Below are positions 1-11,256 of a DNA stretch of 64,000 nt, one piece after another. The stretch is from positions 3,715,619 to 3,779,618 of the forward strand of contig BCHH01000003.1 in the NCBI GenBank assembly GCA_001599595.1. The letters run 5' to 3'. The notes below the pieces were generated by a model. The model had not been told where the DNA came from. It saw only the letters and a program-made list of their open reading frames with translations, and did no database searches. Positions within the stretch are counted from its first letter, which is position 1. Each line of letters starts with the position of its first letter. This DNA comes from Beverwykella pulmonaria (taxonomy: Eukaryota; Ascomycota; Dothideomycetes; Pleosporales; Melanommataceae). Made by a program: the position numbers and the translations under genes.

Positions 1-1107
1 GCCTGGTATAGGGAGCATGGCTCCCTGCCACCAAAAGACTTGTTCAAAGGATTCACCTTCAGAGAGCATGCACCGGCGTTCCTTCATCACGCCTCAGACC
101 CCGGCCCGAATGGAAACACTACCGCGGAAGAAGACGAGGATCTCGTCCTCATATTGGTCACGCACGGTGCTGGTTGTAATGCCTTGCTCGGTGCTATAAC
201 GAATCAGCCTATACTTCTCGACGTTGGCATGGCATCCCTTTCGATGGCTGTCAAGAGACAAGTATCGCGGAAATCAACCGCGCCTGCCACGCCCCAGCGA
301 CGAACATCCGTCGTAGACGCGGGAATGTCTGAAGACTACGAGATGAGAATGCAGGCCTCGCTCGACCACTTACGGCCCGGCGTCGACCCCTCGAAACTCC
401 CACAGTCCCAGTCGCCTGGGGTTCTCGCCAACCCATCTCTCGAATATCGCCGCCGCTTTACGGGCTCTAGCACAACCAACAGTCCTATGGACTCGCCATT
501 TACGCTTCCAGAGCCGTATAGAGGACTGAACAGCGCATTGGGGAGCATGCGACGCAGTTCAACCTCGGGCAGCTCGTCATCTCGGCTGCTTTCGAACAAC
601 CTAGGTGGTCTCTCATCCCCCGCAACGGGCCTCTGGTCCGGACTCCGCGCCCCTGCGTCTGATAGTACCAGCGAGGGTCGACGCAGCCCAGGCCACGACT
701 TCGTGCTCAACTTCCGCGATCAACAACCCAGTATCTCCAATCCTTCTCCTCAGACATCCACACACAGTTCCGACACCACGCGAGGAAGCACAAGCTCTAG
801 CACAACTACGAATGGCAACACGAATGGCAACACGAATGGCGACACTCCGGACGGGAACCAAAACAAGGAAAACGACAGTGAGCAAGAAAAGGACAAGCAT
901 CATCATAATGAGCACGACGACGTACCCCCGCTTCCTGTGAAGAAGGGGAGAACATTAAGTCAGAGTACGTATGGGCTCTGGGGAGCACCCAAGCCGCAGA
1001 CTAGCCAGCAAGGCCTTTGGGGACCGCCGAGGTTGGATGAGGTTTATAGCCATACGCCTGGGCCGAAGAGGAGGTGGACGGTTACGGAGAGTGAATTTGA
1101 TGGGTAG
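1..1107 (+). CDS. Histidine phosphatase (phosphoglycerate mutase-like) family protein, C-terminal part
   Basis: The frame is open from base 1, so the gene starts upstream of the window; it stops with TAG at 1105-1107. The first ~70 visible residues hold the end of the catalytic domain: LVTHGAGCNALLGAI, whose His would be the second active-site histidine of the branch, followed by QPILLDVGMASLSMA. After that comes a ~280-residue Ser/Thr/Asn-rich tail, probably disordered, with an NGNT microrepeat at 812-842, an acidic/His patch and a conserved-looking end containing two YGLWG/QGLWG-type motifs. Family knowledge: these domains hydrolyse phosphate esters through a phosphohistidine; the substrate cannot be told from this part. 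The start and the RHG motif are outside the window. Confidence 0.75.
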   Translation, partial: AWYREHGSLPPKDLFKGFTFREHAPAFLHHASDPGPNGNTTAEEDEDLVLILVTHGAGCNALLGAITNQPILLDVGMASLSMAVKRQVSRKSTAPATPQRRTSVVDAGMSEDYEMRMQASLDHLRPGVDPSKLPQSQSPGVLANPSLEYRRRFTGSSTTNSPMDSPFTLPEPYRGLNSALGSMRRSSTSGSSSSRLLSNNLGGLSSPATGLWSGLRAPASDSTSEGRRSPGHDFVLNFRDQQPSISNPSPQTSTHSSDTTRGSTSSSTTTNGNTNGNTNGDTPDGNQNKENDSEQEKDKHHHNEHDDVPPLPVKKGRTLSQSTYGLWGAPKPQTSQQGLWGPPRLDEVYSHTPGPKRRWTVTESEFDG

Positions 1108-1562
1108 GGTCGGTGGTAATTTTAATGAGCATGGCAAGTTGAGTGAAGTTATGGGTTGATTAATTGGCGTGGCGCGTGTTGGGTCTCTCGGCTTCTAGTC
1201 TGCATGCGGAGAGGGTTGGATGGCTATGGCAAGGGTATGTCTAACATCTGACTGGATGTAGTTCGTGGCACTTATATCCAAAATTCAACTCCACATTAGC
1301 ATTTATTCGATTGCAAGACTTTGGGGTTACGTGAATGACATCATGCTTGGCACAGCTATATCGCTACAGATAAGCCGGAGATTGTAGGGCCTGGATATCT
1401 CCGTATGTTCAATTAGAAATGTGATTGTGTGATGAAGTTTGGCTTAAGTTGTTGGTAGTAACGGGAGCTACGACTTGCTATATTATCCATTCTTGTACCC
1501 GTGCAAAGGCAATCCTGGAACCCAGCTTGAGCAACTTCGACCTCGGAACCACAATCTATACA

Positions 1563-2414
1563 ATGACGACTACCATACCAGCCAGGCACGGTGCACACGC
1601 TACGCTTAAATCTGGTCAAAAAATCCGCATCTTCACCCCCTCCGGGCATCAGGTCGTCGACCTCTGGGCTTTCCCTCTCCCTTCCCCTGCTGCCCCCATC
1701 AATTTGCCACCAACGTGGATGTCCATGGCGCAATCCCGCTCCAAACTTTTAAAAATTAGCCCAGTCGTTGGTGACACATTCATCGATACACGCCGCCAGC
1801 CTGTTCTCACCTTAGTTGAGGATACGTCAGGGGGCGTGCACGACATGTTGTTCCCGGCCTGCGATGGCTGGAGGTACACAGGTACGAGCTTTAATTTGCG
1901 GTGTCCATTTCCAGTCTTGAGGGGGGGGGGTTAATATTGAATGTCAACGATGTGGAGGATTGCGCTGACAATTACTGTTTTTTCACGGTGTAGAAGCAGG
2001 GAAGCAGGGGCATGAGAGCTGTGCAAGAAACCTCCTCACTGCACTCTGCAGTCTGGGTACTGAGACGGCGAATGACGGGCGCAGCGAGAACGAAAGCCCA
2101 TTCAAAAAGCTGCATGCGAATATTAGCACGTGGGGCTGGACGCCCGAGCCGCTCAATCTGTACGCCGACGAAGGAAACCTCTTTCTTCGACATTTATCAC
2201 TAACCGCTTTTCCCCTTGCAGGTTTATGAATGTGCCGGTTGGTAGCATGAAAGAGGGAGGGAAATTGAGTGTGGAGAGACCAGAGTGCAAGCCGGGGGAC
2301 TACGTAGTCCTGCGGGCAGAAACCGAGTGTCTGGTCGTGATGAGCGCTTGTCCGAATGATCTTCTGGATACAAATGGCGGCAATCCTGGGGACGCTGCGT
2401 ACGAGGTCCTTTGA
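1563..2414 (+). CDS. DUF1989 (urea carboxylase-associated) domain protein
   Basis: Three exons, 1563-1881, 1994-2159 and 2222-2414, give 225 residues. The 112-bp and 62-bp introns have GT..AG ends and the phases match. The reading shows the DUF1989 pattern: an N-terminal beta-rich part with SGHQVVDLWAF, then GGVHDMLFPACDGWRY, GHESCARNLL (His/Cys likely metal or active-site residues) and after intron 2 NLFMNVPVGSMKEGG and PGDYVVLRAETECLVVMSACPND. The length is normal for the family. DUF1989 proteins are often encoded beside urea carboxylase in bacteria; the fungal role is not established. The first intron contains a run of eleven G at 1921-1931. An upstream in-frame ATG at 1425 would add an unlikely 46-residue extension, so I chose 1563. 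The gene is convergent with the homeobox gene. Confidence 0.82.
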
Positions 2415-2834
2415 ACGGGGGCGGAGGTGTTGAGGGAATGTGAGAGGATGGAGATACTGCAATGAGCGACGAGAGACAAGCGATAAGTTAGGTATTATGA
2501 TTATGGATATTAGCACTTGGGAGAACAAGAGAATCTCAAATTTAATTCCCATGGAGTATATATTTTCTTACTAGTTATTATAGCCAAGCAGATCGTCATT
2601 GTCGAATGACCATACTAGACTGTCGTAAGTTAATTTTGTTAAGAATCCCAAGAACGCCCCATCTACCACCCTGTAGTCACCTCCAAGAGCAACTAGCGTG
2701 TGCTGTGAGCAAGCATTAGGAGAACGAAGCGAAGGTAAAACCCTCCCTCTAACCTAAAAACCTCTCTTCTGAGCGAGACACCGAATGAACAGAAACCTGC
2801 TGTGCCACCGATCGTGTGGTTAGTTCTACGACAT

Positions 2835-5800
2835 CTACTGGCCCACCCCACCGCTCAACCCCATACCCATCAGCATATCCATATCGATTCCCGTGAGATC
2901 CATATCCGCGCCCTCATTAAAGTCCATATCCATATCCATATCGATGCTGAAGTCAAGCTCACTATCATCCCAAGCCTGCGAGTCCGTTCCAAACCCGCTC
3001 ACACTCTTATTCATACCCATACCCATACCAGAGCTCACCGGTACGTTAGCACTGATCCCTGCGGTTGTCTGTGGTAGCGATGTCCTGAAGTTCTGATCCC
3101 AAGACGCCAAGCCGAACGAATCTTGGAGAGAAGAAGAAGTTGCGGTGGCGCTCTGGGAGGGAGGCACAGACATCGCCGACGATGTAGTTGCGAGGAAGTG
3201 GTCAGTGCTACCTGTGTGCGAGCACTCCCCTTTCTTGGCCGCGAAGGCGAGTTCGCCGTTTTCTCCAAGACAGATGCCGCCTGACGCTTCGGTGCATGCG
3301 TATTCTGCGATCGGCGCCTCGGGGTCGTTTGAGAGGGCGAGGAAGGTGGTGGGCGTGGACATCGATGTGGACGTAGCCATGGCTGGTGGCGTGGTGAAGG
3401 GTGGCGTGCTGTCCGAGACTTGGTGGGCTGCTTCTGACATATGGAGAGTGCCGGAGAGCGTGCACTCGTATGCCAGAGCTTCCGCTTCTGAAAGTCGCGG
3501 GGGCTGGAACCTTGATATGTCAAACCTCGGGTCCACTGGGATGTTGTTTCGAATTCCGAGTTCTGCACTAGCGGAGTCAATGACAGAGTCAAAATTGTTG
3601 AGGTTGAAGCTGTGGTCGAGTAATGCGTCGGATCCGATACCAAGATCTTCCAATATGTCTTGGTGTTTCCACGCACGAGTTTCAGTGCTGTCGATACCAT
3701 GCGCTTTCTTGAAAAGATTGAGCCATTCAGGGTTATCGGCCGCTGTCTGGTTCCAAGGATCGTCGCTTTCGTAGAGGATTTCTCGCGCTTTTTGTTGCAA
3801 CAGCTTGTCGGTGACGGTGTGAGCGCCATGCTGCTCGATATGCTGCCTAGCGAATCGTCCTAGCCGGAGTGTGAGGATTTCCCAGCAAGTCGCATTGGTA
3901 TGTGGCTGCGGCGAAGTTGACGAAGACGTATTGTTTCGCGCGTTGGTTGGGCTAAAGGGCGAAGAGCTGTCCATGCTACCATTTCCCGAAATGTAAGGGA
4001 CAAAGACGCCGTTCTTGTCGGGACTCGGGCCGGGGCAACCATCATTAGGTAGAAGGAATTCCAGATCCGTTTGATCCAGCAGCAAACTGTGATGCTTTCA
4101 TTTTAGTCAGTATTGGACTTGCAAGGCAATAGGACTAGGGATGATTCACCTTCATGCTCGAAGAATTGCTTGCAGAGAATGGGAATGGCGATTTGCTCTC
4201 GTTAGCAATTAGGTACGGTGGCATCGCGTTAACAACGTGGGCGGCGACGTGTGGATCTAGCCCCCTGCATCCTTTCCAGTCCTTCATGGTCGCACCATTC
4301 CTAAACTCTTTTGCAAGGTGGTCAACGCGATCTTGCCACCTGGTGAAGGTCGTGGCACAGAAGCCGCATCGCGAATTGATGACCTGCACCTCCGACTTCC
4401 ATGTCTCCATGCTTGTAGTCATCTTGCAGCCGTGCCTAAACCATAGTTAGAATGAATTTCAAATTGGATTGCCTGATGACTATTGCATCTGCAGGAATCC
4501 CGGTAGCAGCAATTGGTAGTTGCCAAGATAAGGTATACTTACATGAGTCGTAAATGCTGCCTCAGGTGATCTTTACGATAGAATGTACGAGCCTCTAAGC
4601 CCTTCTCTTCGCAAGCGCGATAGTGATGGGTCTCAAGGTGTTCCTCAGAAGGATTAACGGCATCGCAATAAACGCACTTTCGCTCTCCAGATGAAGCAAT
4701 TGTGATCACCTCACCAATCGGAGCACATATCCACTTCTCGAGCGATAGGTGCAAGGTTTTCTCGTGCCTAGACCAGTCGTATTTGTTCTTGAATCGATCG
4801 CAGCAAAAGGTGCATTGAAACAGCCTCGGGGCCGCTTCAAGATCAATCCTAGGCGTTCGGGTCGGGAGTCGTCGACGACGCCGCCTCTCCTTTGATTTCA
4901 AGCTGTTCAGAGAGCCGAACGAGTTGCGCGAGCCATGCGACCAGGCTGAATTGAGCGAGCCCGAAGACATGTTTGTGAAACCAGTCTCCAACGAGGTCGT
5001 TGATGGCGCCTTGAAGGCCGAGAGGTTGCTGGTACTGTCGTTTGAATTACCTTTCCTGTAGCTGCTTGACAGACTACTTGGCTCGGGAAGGTCAAAGTTT
5101 TCCACGGCCTGGGCAATAGCCGTCATTGGAGCAGGTTCATTCTCAGGAGGAGAGTGCTTCCATCGTTCGAAGGGATCTGGTTGGAGTTAATCAAAATTCG
5201 TTTGACCTGTTGCTGGAATCCAGCAACATGGTGACGGGCAAAAATCTGGCGCGTAAGGAATTCCGTGTTGGCTTTGTCTTCCGATGCGTGTATCTTCGTC
5301 GGTCGCATTCACAGTTAAAGCCACACGGAGCCCATTAAAATCACAAAAAGGGTACGTACTCAGGTCATCCCATGTTCGTCCAGCCGGAATATTAATAGCT
5401 TCCGTTGAAGGCCTGATACTAGGCGACGAGCTTCGTTTTGGTCGAGCTTTCTGCCTTCGCCGGGTGTTTGCCATCCAATTAGATATTTGATTGATTGTCA
5501 GCCCTGTCTGGGCCCTTAGAACTTCTTTCTCCTCGTCGGTAGGGTAAGGGTGATCGATGTGCGTCAATATCCAATCCTTCAGCGTCTTGATTGAGGCACG
5601 AGGGAACCGAGCCGCAGCAGCACCTTTCTTCGGACCTTTGTCGCCTCTGTCCTCGTCCTCAATTGGTCCCACGTGGCCCAGAGATCGCATCTGCTTCTTG
5701 CCAGTGAGACCGCCAAAACATCGCTCGTCATTCTCCGCCACCATATCTAACGTATCGAGAGCGGTCCTGGACTTTTGCATTGGCATTTTCTCTGGGTCGC

Positions 5801-6620
5801 TAAAGCTACATGGCCGGAACAGAGCGTTACAAGGCGAGCAGCCGGAAACAGCGAGCCCTCGGGAGTTGTTGTAGATGAAGCATTCGAGAGACTTCGAGCG
5901 GCAATAATCGCATGGCTGTGCGGGTTTGTGATATCGAGGAATCCAGCTGGAGAAGTCAGGGTTCCATTCAGGTTCGTTGTTTGCGACTCCATCTTCGAGT
6001 CCCTCTCGAAGCACGATATGCTCCTCGACTCCGTGGCACAGGCATCTGGTTTTCATTAGAATCATGCAAAGAAGAGGGTCAAGTAGGGTTTACTAAGGTC
6101 GGAAGTGGATGTGGATAATGGGCAGTGGAAATAGAGTAAAGTAAGGTGGAGACGAAGTATGAGACGGAAAGTTGGTGTATAGGAAGGGGCGGGGTTAAAA
6201 TGCATTCAATTCCATGTAAGTCTTCTCTTTACGCGTTGCTGTAGACTTGTCGGTGGCCACAAAAAACACGGTTTCAATCTGCTCTTCCCCAACCCAGATT
6301 ATGGGACATTTATGGATATACTTTGATATACAGAAAGAGTAGATACAGCCAAGAATTCATAACGCGAAGATACAGAAGGCCTGATATTGAATAGAAGACG
6401 ATGGGTATGGCGCGATTGAAGACGGGAGGCGGATTGGGTGGGGGAGTTTCAAGCGAGGAGAGCTAGTGACTTACCCATCGTTACCATGAGCAGGACAGCC
6501 GGCACGTTTCGTGAAGGCAGCCAAGGCGTTATCAGCTGCCTGTTCCGACACATCTGATACGGCCGCTTCCCCGAAATCGAAGAATTGGGCCATATCAGAA
6601 GTCGTGTTGGGAGAAGCCAT
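2835..6620 (-). CDS. Homeobox (KN/TALE-type) and C2H2 zinc-finger transcription factor
   Basis: Five exons read on the minus strand: 6620-6475, 6045-5360, 5176-4543, 4435-4150 and 4094-2835, giving about 1003 residues with consistent phases. The N-terminus ends exon 1 in CPAHGNDG and continues with CLCHG. A Cys cluster (CDYC..C..CSPC..C) lies near residues 94-128. The homeodomain lies near residues 190-250, with the recognition-helix core WMANTRRR. C2H2 fingers start near 399 (CTFCCDRF..H..H) and 445 (CVYC..H), with a third Cys/His motif (CGFC) in exon 4. The C-terminus is acidic, with alternating Asp-Met repeats that could act as an activation domain (inference). Family: nuclear DNA-binding regulator. 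The first intron is 429 bp, much longer than the others, so the exon 1 link is slightly less sure; without it the protein would start at 6065. Confidence 0.85.
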
Positions 6621-7939
6621 GATGACGCTGCGTCACCCAAGGCGACAAAGTCAAGTACAGCTTAACACTCCGCCCTGCGAGTACAGAAGTGACAATAAGG
6701 CGTGGCAAGATAGCGAGCTGGAGAAATATATGTAATAATCGAAGGGTGCGTGGAACAGCGCTGAGAAAAGAGCCTGGAGACGAGGAGTCAAGTTTACCGA
6801 GCCTTGCTTGATTGGGTCGACATGCGGCATGTCAAGATCAAAGGGCGTGGTGGACCGTGCGCGCAGAACCGGGTGTTTTAATGGTTTTCTTCACGGTGGA
6901 AAGATGGCCCGGATTGATGGCTGAGTCAGGATTCTCCGAGTGGCCTGAGCACCCTTCAATCTTGTCTCGCCTGATGTCTTCTCGCATTCGTCTGTTTGCA
7001 TACCTGGCAGCTCCAGTCTGTTTGGCAGTAGAAATTAAACAAACCCAGGAGAGGGTTAAGTGGTTTTAACGTACCAATCCGAAGGATATAGGCCAAGAGC
7101 GTAGCGAAAATAGTAAACTCAACAGGATTCTTACATTTCCGGCTCTAGGCTCTAAAGCTCCTTAAACGCTCCTTCTCTGCTGACAAACTGGCCTTCAGCA
7201 TGCAAACCCTTGTCGGGTTATTAAGGATCCTCGCTCTGGTTGGCTTCGATCCTTCGAGAACATGTCTGACGCGACTTGGCTGGAGAACAACACCCTGTGG
7301 GGTTAACACGGCTGCGAGTCAGACGCAAAAGGCAGGCGTAGCCGTCAAGGGTAAGACGGCAATCAGTCAGAACGACGCCGTTCATGCCGCTTATCGGGAC
7401 GTGTTGTCGTATGGTAGTGCCGTTGCGAGAAATGCGACGATGCCATCGGCCCGAGGCTTTAGTAATCGTACATGGTCGCGTGCCCGCATGAGGCCATGTG
7501 GAACATTCAGCCCTAGGGAATTCAGTATCGACGCTATTTTGCAAATCCATCTGCAAAAACCTGGAGATGGTGGAGCTCTGGCGACATGGTGTTGCACTAC
7601 TAAGCCCAGGCCTTCTCCAACGCCAACTCTTAACAACACAGCGTCGAAATCTCTTTGATATTTAGAGTATCTTCTGGTTCATACCAAGGGACACAAGCTC
7701 TTATGGCGTAACTGCTCTTGTAACCATGTTACTGTCGGCCCAAATGTGTTCAGCTGGTTCGTTCCCTCTCCGCCATGCATTCCCTTGTCGTTACTGCTTG
7801 GATTGATTATCGGTCTCGATGGTGACTTGGCCAATCAAAGCAATAGTATGAGACGTATTTGCACCAAGTTAAGAGCTAGGCATACATGGGAAAAGAAAGA
7901 GTTCTGAAGAAAAACAGAGCGATCAACCACAACCCCACT
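6621..7939. other. Intergenic, 1.3 kb
   Basis: Holds the promoter of the homeobox gene and the 3' side of the lectin pseudogene. A 152-codon frame at 7200-7658 on the plus strand has no recognisable domain and no intron signals; I do not call it a gene. Confidence 0.5.
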
Positions 7940-8938
7940 TCAGCCGTAGTGCATCAACTCTCCATTTGCTCCACGCCCGAACACCTCTAGATCCAATGAT
8001 CCTGCAGGTCCCAGGACAGGTGGCCCACCAATCGACCCGCCCAAAGACTTCCAGACACTGCCACTCGGAACCCACTCTACACCATTATAGCCTTTGAGCC
8101 ATACAGAGTTGCCTGGTCCCCGAATCACCAAATCGACAATACCTACCTTGCTACATATGGCATGCAGCTCCCCATCGACATATTCGCCACCGAGAGCGAT
8201 CCAGTCTCCCTTCGGACTTGGGTGCCATTTACCTTGGCCCCATGTCTTTGCGCAAACAACACGTGGGCTAGATAAAGACAAGCAGTAAACGCCAAGTCGG
8301 CCGGGCATGTCACTGACTTCAGACATATTTCCCGCAACGACTCCACCAAGACTCTCCCATCCGGTCTTCGAAGGTTCCCAAGTGGTGCCATTCCAAGACT
8401 TGTGGTAAATCACATTGTCAGTTCCGTGTACGGAGAGATCGATGCGATTGGGTACCCATGACGTAACACCCGGAACACCGACTATCTTGCCTCCAATCGA
8501 CTCACAAGGCTGCCAGTCGTTTCCATCCCACCATTTATGCCATACATTTTCATCGGCGAATTTGGCGAAGACGTCGAGGCGGTCGGTTCCCTAAGATACG
8601 GCAACTGGTTTGGCGATTGCATTTCCCCCCAGAGCCTCCCATGACTTCCAGATTCCATTCTCGCAACTTTTGTGCCAAATTATGCCCTAGCCGTAACCAA
8701 GAGCGAAAACGTTGAAGGTACGAGGCCCCCGGGCAACGACTTCAATGCCCTCGCTGGCGACATCACCAATCTCGTCGGCAGGCGACCCTAATGGATACCA
8801 GACCCCGTTAATGCGCCACTTGTAGTATATTTTGAGGACGGGACCTTGGTAAAAGACATCGAGGCGTTTGCTGTCACTGGAAAGAACGACTGGTGTTCCT
8901 AGAACCTTGACGTTCAAGCTCTTCCAACTAGGAGCCAT
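7940..8938 (-). pseudogene. PLL-like beta-propeller lectin gene broken by two in-frame TAG stops
   Basis: One uninterrupted frame of 333 codons runs from ATG 8938 to the stop at 7940 except for TAG at 8689-8687 and TAG at 8593-8591. On both sides the blades match each other: NVIYHKSWNG, ENVWHKWWDG and NSVWLKGYNG, each followed by a W..LGG turn about 45-50 residues apart. This is the pattern of seven-bladed PLL/tectonin-like lectins, which bind fucosylated or O-methylated glycans. Both stops sit where the repeat context suggests Gln, so a single CAG to TAG change explains each, which is the CpA to TpA change expected from RIP. No indel is needed. The gene was therefore intact until recently, or the two codons are sequencing errors. 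Neighbours are a P450 fragment and the G-alpha fusion gene. Confidence 0.72.
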
Positions 8939-9033
8939 GATTGAACAAAGAGTGGCCTGAACTATTGGATCTGGCTGCGCTGGTGAGCAGGAAGGGCCAT
9001 CTTGTATTTTTTCCGTAGTTGATTATCACATTG

Positions 9034-9238
9034 GCCAAGTAGTACAAGATGAATGTGAGCGTAGAGGCGGAGGTGTCGCTTCCAGCAAAGATAACAGACC
9101 GGCAATCGCTCTGCAGATGCAGGAGGTCTTCTTCCGAATGCTTTGATCCAGCATGCGCGATCATGATTCCCATGATGCTGGCTTTCGCATCGCGCTTCTC
9201 ACTCACCATGATCGCTTCTAACTGCGCATTACAGAAAT
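9034..9238 (-). pseudogene. Cytochrome P450 fragment, inverted copy of part of the gene at 13.5-15.2 kb
   Basis: About 205 bp on the minus strand match 14389-14587 on the plus strand almost base for base. By eye I count nine differences, eight of them transitions. The encoded piece covers the region before and including the I-helix, with FAGSDTSAS (the A/G-G-x-D/E-T-T/S motif). Similarity begins at TTCTGTAATGCGCAGTT and ends at the YYLA codons, with unrelated DNA on both sides. It is open in frame with flanking DNA (9209-8928) but has no heme site, so it cannot make an enzyme. It sits between the lectin pseudogene and the 3' end of the G-alpha fusion gene. Confidence 0.85.
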
Positions 9239-9303
9239 CTCAAATTATCGCCTTTAGATTCAGGACCAACTTGCTACCGCAAGAAGCGGCAGGTTAGCCC
9301 CCG

Positions 9304-11256
9304 TTATCTCGCCAAGTCCTTGAAAGACTCGTATAACTGTCGGACATCGTTGGTGCTGGTGGCGTCTATACAGTGAGTACGTATCTCGTCTGTTCCCCTG
9401 TAAAGATCTCTGAACATCTTCTCAAAGTGTTCTTGGATCACAGCACTACTTTTCATGTCCCACAAATAGTCAGGCAGCATCGTAGAAAATTGAAACCCTC
9501 TAGACGTGCCGAAAATTCCATGTTGGTCGCCCCTGTCATCTTGCGTGACGGCTTTCTTTGTTAATCTCCTGGCAAGTTTCTCCTCCAGCAGATCTTTCTT
9601 CGTGAACACAAGGATCTTGCTACTCTGCGCGAAATAGTGGCTGTTCGAAATGGATTCCCACAGCATCGCGCCTTCTTTCAGTTGATTCTAAGGTATCACT
9701 TCAGCCCGATAATGACATGGCTAGGGCGCGACTTACTCCGTTCATATCTTCAATAAGACACTCATCAAAGCCGGACAAAGGAACCATGAACAGCAACATA
9801 TCTATCTGGTCAAAGACATGTATCCACTTATTCCGGCCGGAGCGCTGCCCATCTACGTCATATATGCGCTGGGTGTGCTCGCTGAGTTCGAATATAGTCT
9901 CAGTGATACCAGTGGTTCTTAGCCGCGCCTTGAAGATGTCTTGGTCCGTGGGAAGATATTCGGGTTCAAACAACCGGTCAAGGTTTTGAAACCAGCTAGG
10001 ACGAATCTCATTAGCTATTATAGCACGACCCATATCTTGATATCGAGACTTACTAATTGAAATTACACTGCAGACCATACTCACCGCCGCGAGATATTGC
10101 ATATCTTATGGCCGCGTCGTTTGCCAGGTTTCGAAAGATACTAAGAAACTCCGTGGGAAGTTCTTCCTCAACTTTAAGGTCTTCTTCTGCATGCAAAATA
10201 GATTGAACTGCTGCCTACAAAATGTTAGTAAACAGAATTTTGGATGATCTAGGAAGTGTTTCTGACCAGGACATCCTCCTCTTGCAACGCGATGCCTTCG
10301 CCTTCCAAGAAACTAATCATGCAACGGAAATCCATAACTAGGCCACTGAAGATGATGACTCGCCACTGTCTGCGTTCAGTAATAGAGTACTTGCAATGAT
10401 TTATGACGCGTATCTGCTGGAGCAGGGTAGTCTTCGACGACCGGCCGGCGCCTTAACCATTAGTGTTTTATCGGGCTAACGTTTTAGATTACGTACCAAG
10501 CATCAGTATCTTCACTTGTCGTTTCTGGGCTTGTACACTCAAAGAATCGTCCGTTGTTCGCAGGAAACGCGTACGAGGTGGTCGAAATCGGATACCCCTC
10601 TTCAACACATTTCTGATCATCGGCATATATACTTTGGTCGCGAACAGCTCGCCATCGAATTCAAAGACCAGGGATCGTTTAGAGAGATCGTCGGTGTAGC
10701 TTGTAAGCAAAGACGTATCGTCCCGATGTGCTCTCAGCGATGAGGAATCCTCTTGGACTTGACACAGAGCCTTGCGCGCACGCGGTTTGTTTAAAATCCG
10801 GTACTGCTCCGAGAGCATCTTACTGTTGCATGCACTAAGTAATAGTGTTAAACTGCCAGTTTGCCGATCAATCATTTTGGAGATCTGCTCCAGTGTGCCG
10901 CTGTCGAGAACGAGTTTGAACTTTCCCGGCATTTCGAGTGTGCCGCTTAAGCCTCGCTTCAGTCCTAACAGTTCGTGATCGAGTCTCGCAACCAAGACTC
11001 CGCAACAGGCTAGGGAGCTTTCAAGATCCATGACCAACAGGTGGTGAGCTTCTTCCGATTCGCTCTTCATCCATTCTTGAATGCTGATGAGTGCAGCCTT
11101 GAGGGCTGTCAGCTGGCTCGACAAGTGTAGAAATGTCAAGTCTGCTTCTTTCCATTGAGCTCGGAGATCGCGAAGCGTAATGACTGTTTTGGTAAGGACG
11201 TCTACTATTTGGAGAACAGAGGCGGTCGCCCCAAAGATGGACAACGGATCTGGCAT
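9304..11256 (-). CDS. Fusion of a fungal STAND-type N-terminal domain with a G-protein alpha subunit domain
   Basis: Five exons (11256-10497, 10451-10267, 10214-10085, 10014-9737, 9687-9304; introns 45-70 bp) give 578 residues. Residues 1 to ~150 (MPDPLSIFGATASVLQIVDV...) match the helical N-terminal domain found on fungal NLR/STAND proteins. From ~250 on the protein is a heterotrimeric G-alpha: G1 GAGRSSKTTL, switch I RTTGITETIF, G3 DVDGQRSGRNKW, G4-like FTKKD and G5-like DAT. Normal G-alpha reads GxGESGKST, DVGGQR and NKxD, so nucleotide binding may be altered. The chain ends at ESFKDLAR, about a dozen residues short of the usual receptor-contacting tail, and the P450 fragment begins only 65 bp beyond. 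No N-terminal Gly for myristoylation is present. Function is unknown; a signalling or incompatibility switch is inference. Confidence 0.8.

Noticed and set aside
605..940. Frame with MATRMATRMAT repeat
   Set aside because: Out-of-frame reading of the NGNT microrepeat in the histidine-phosphatase tail.
3145..3774. 209-codon plus-strand frame inside the homeobox gene
   Set aside because: Antisense to the last exon of a well-supported gene; no domain or intron signals of its own.
7200..7658. 152-codon plus-strand frame upstream of the lectin pseudogene
   Set aside because: No recognisable motif, no splice signals, composition like random GC-balanced DNA.
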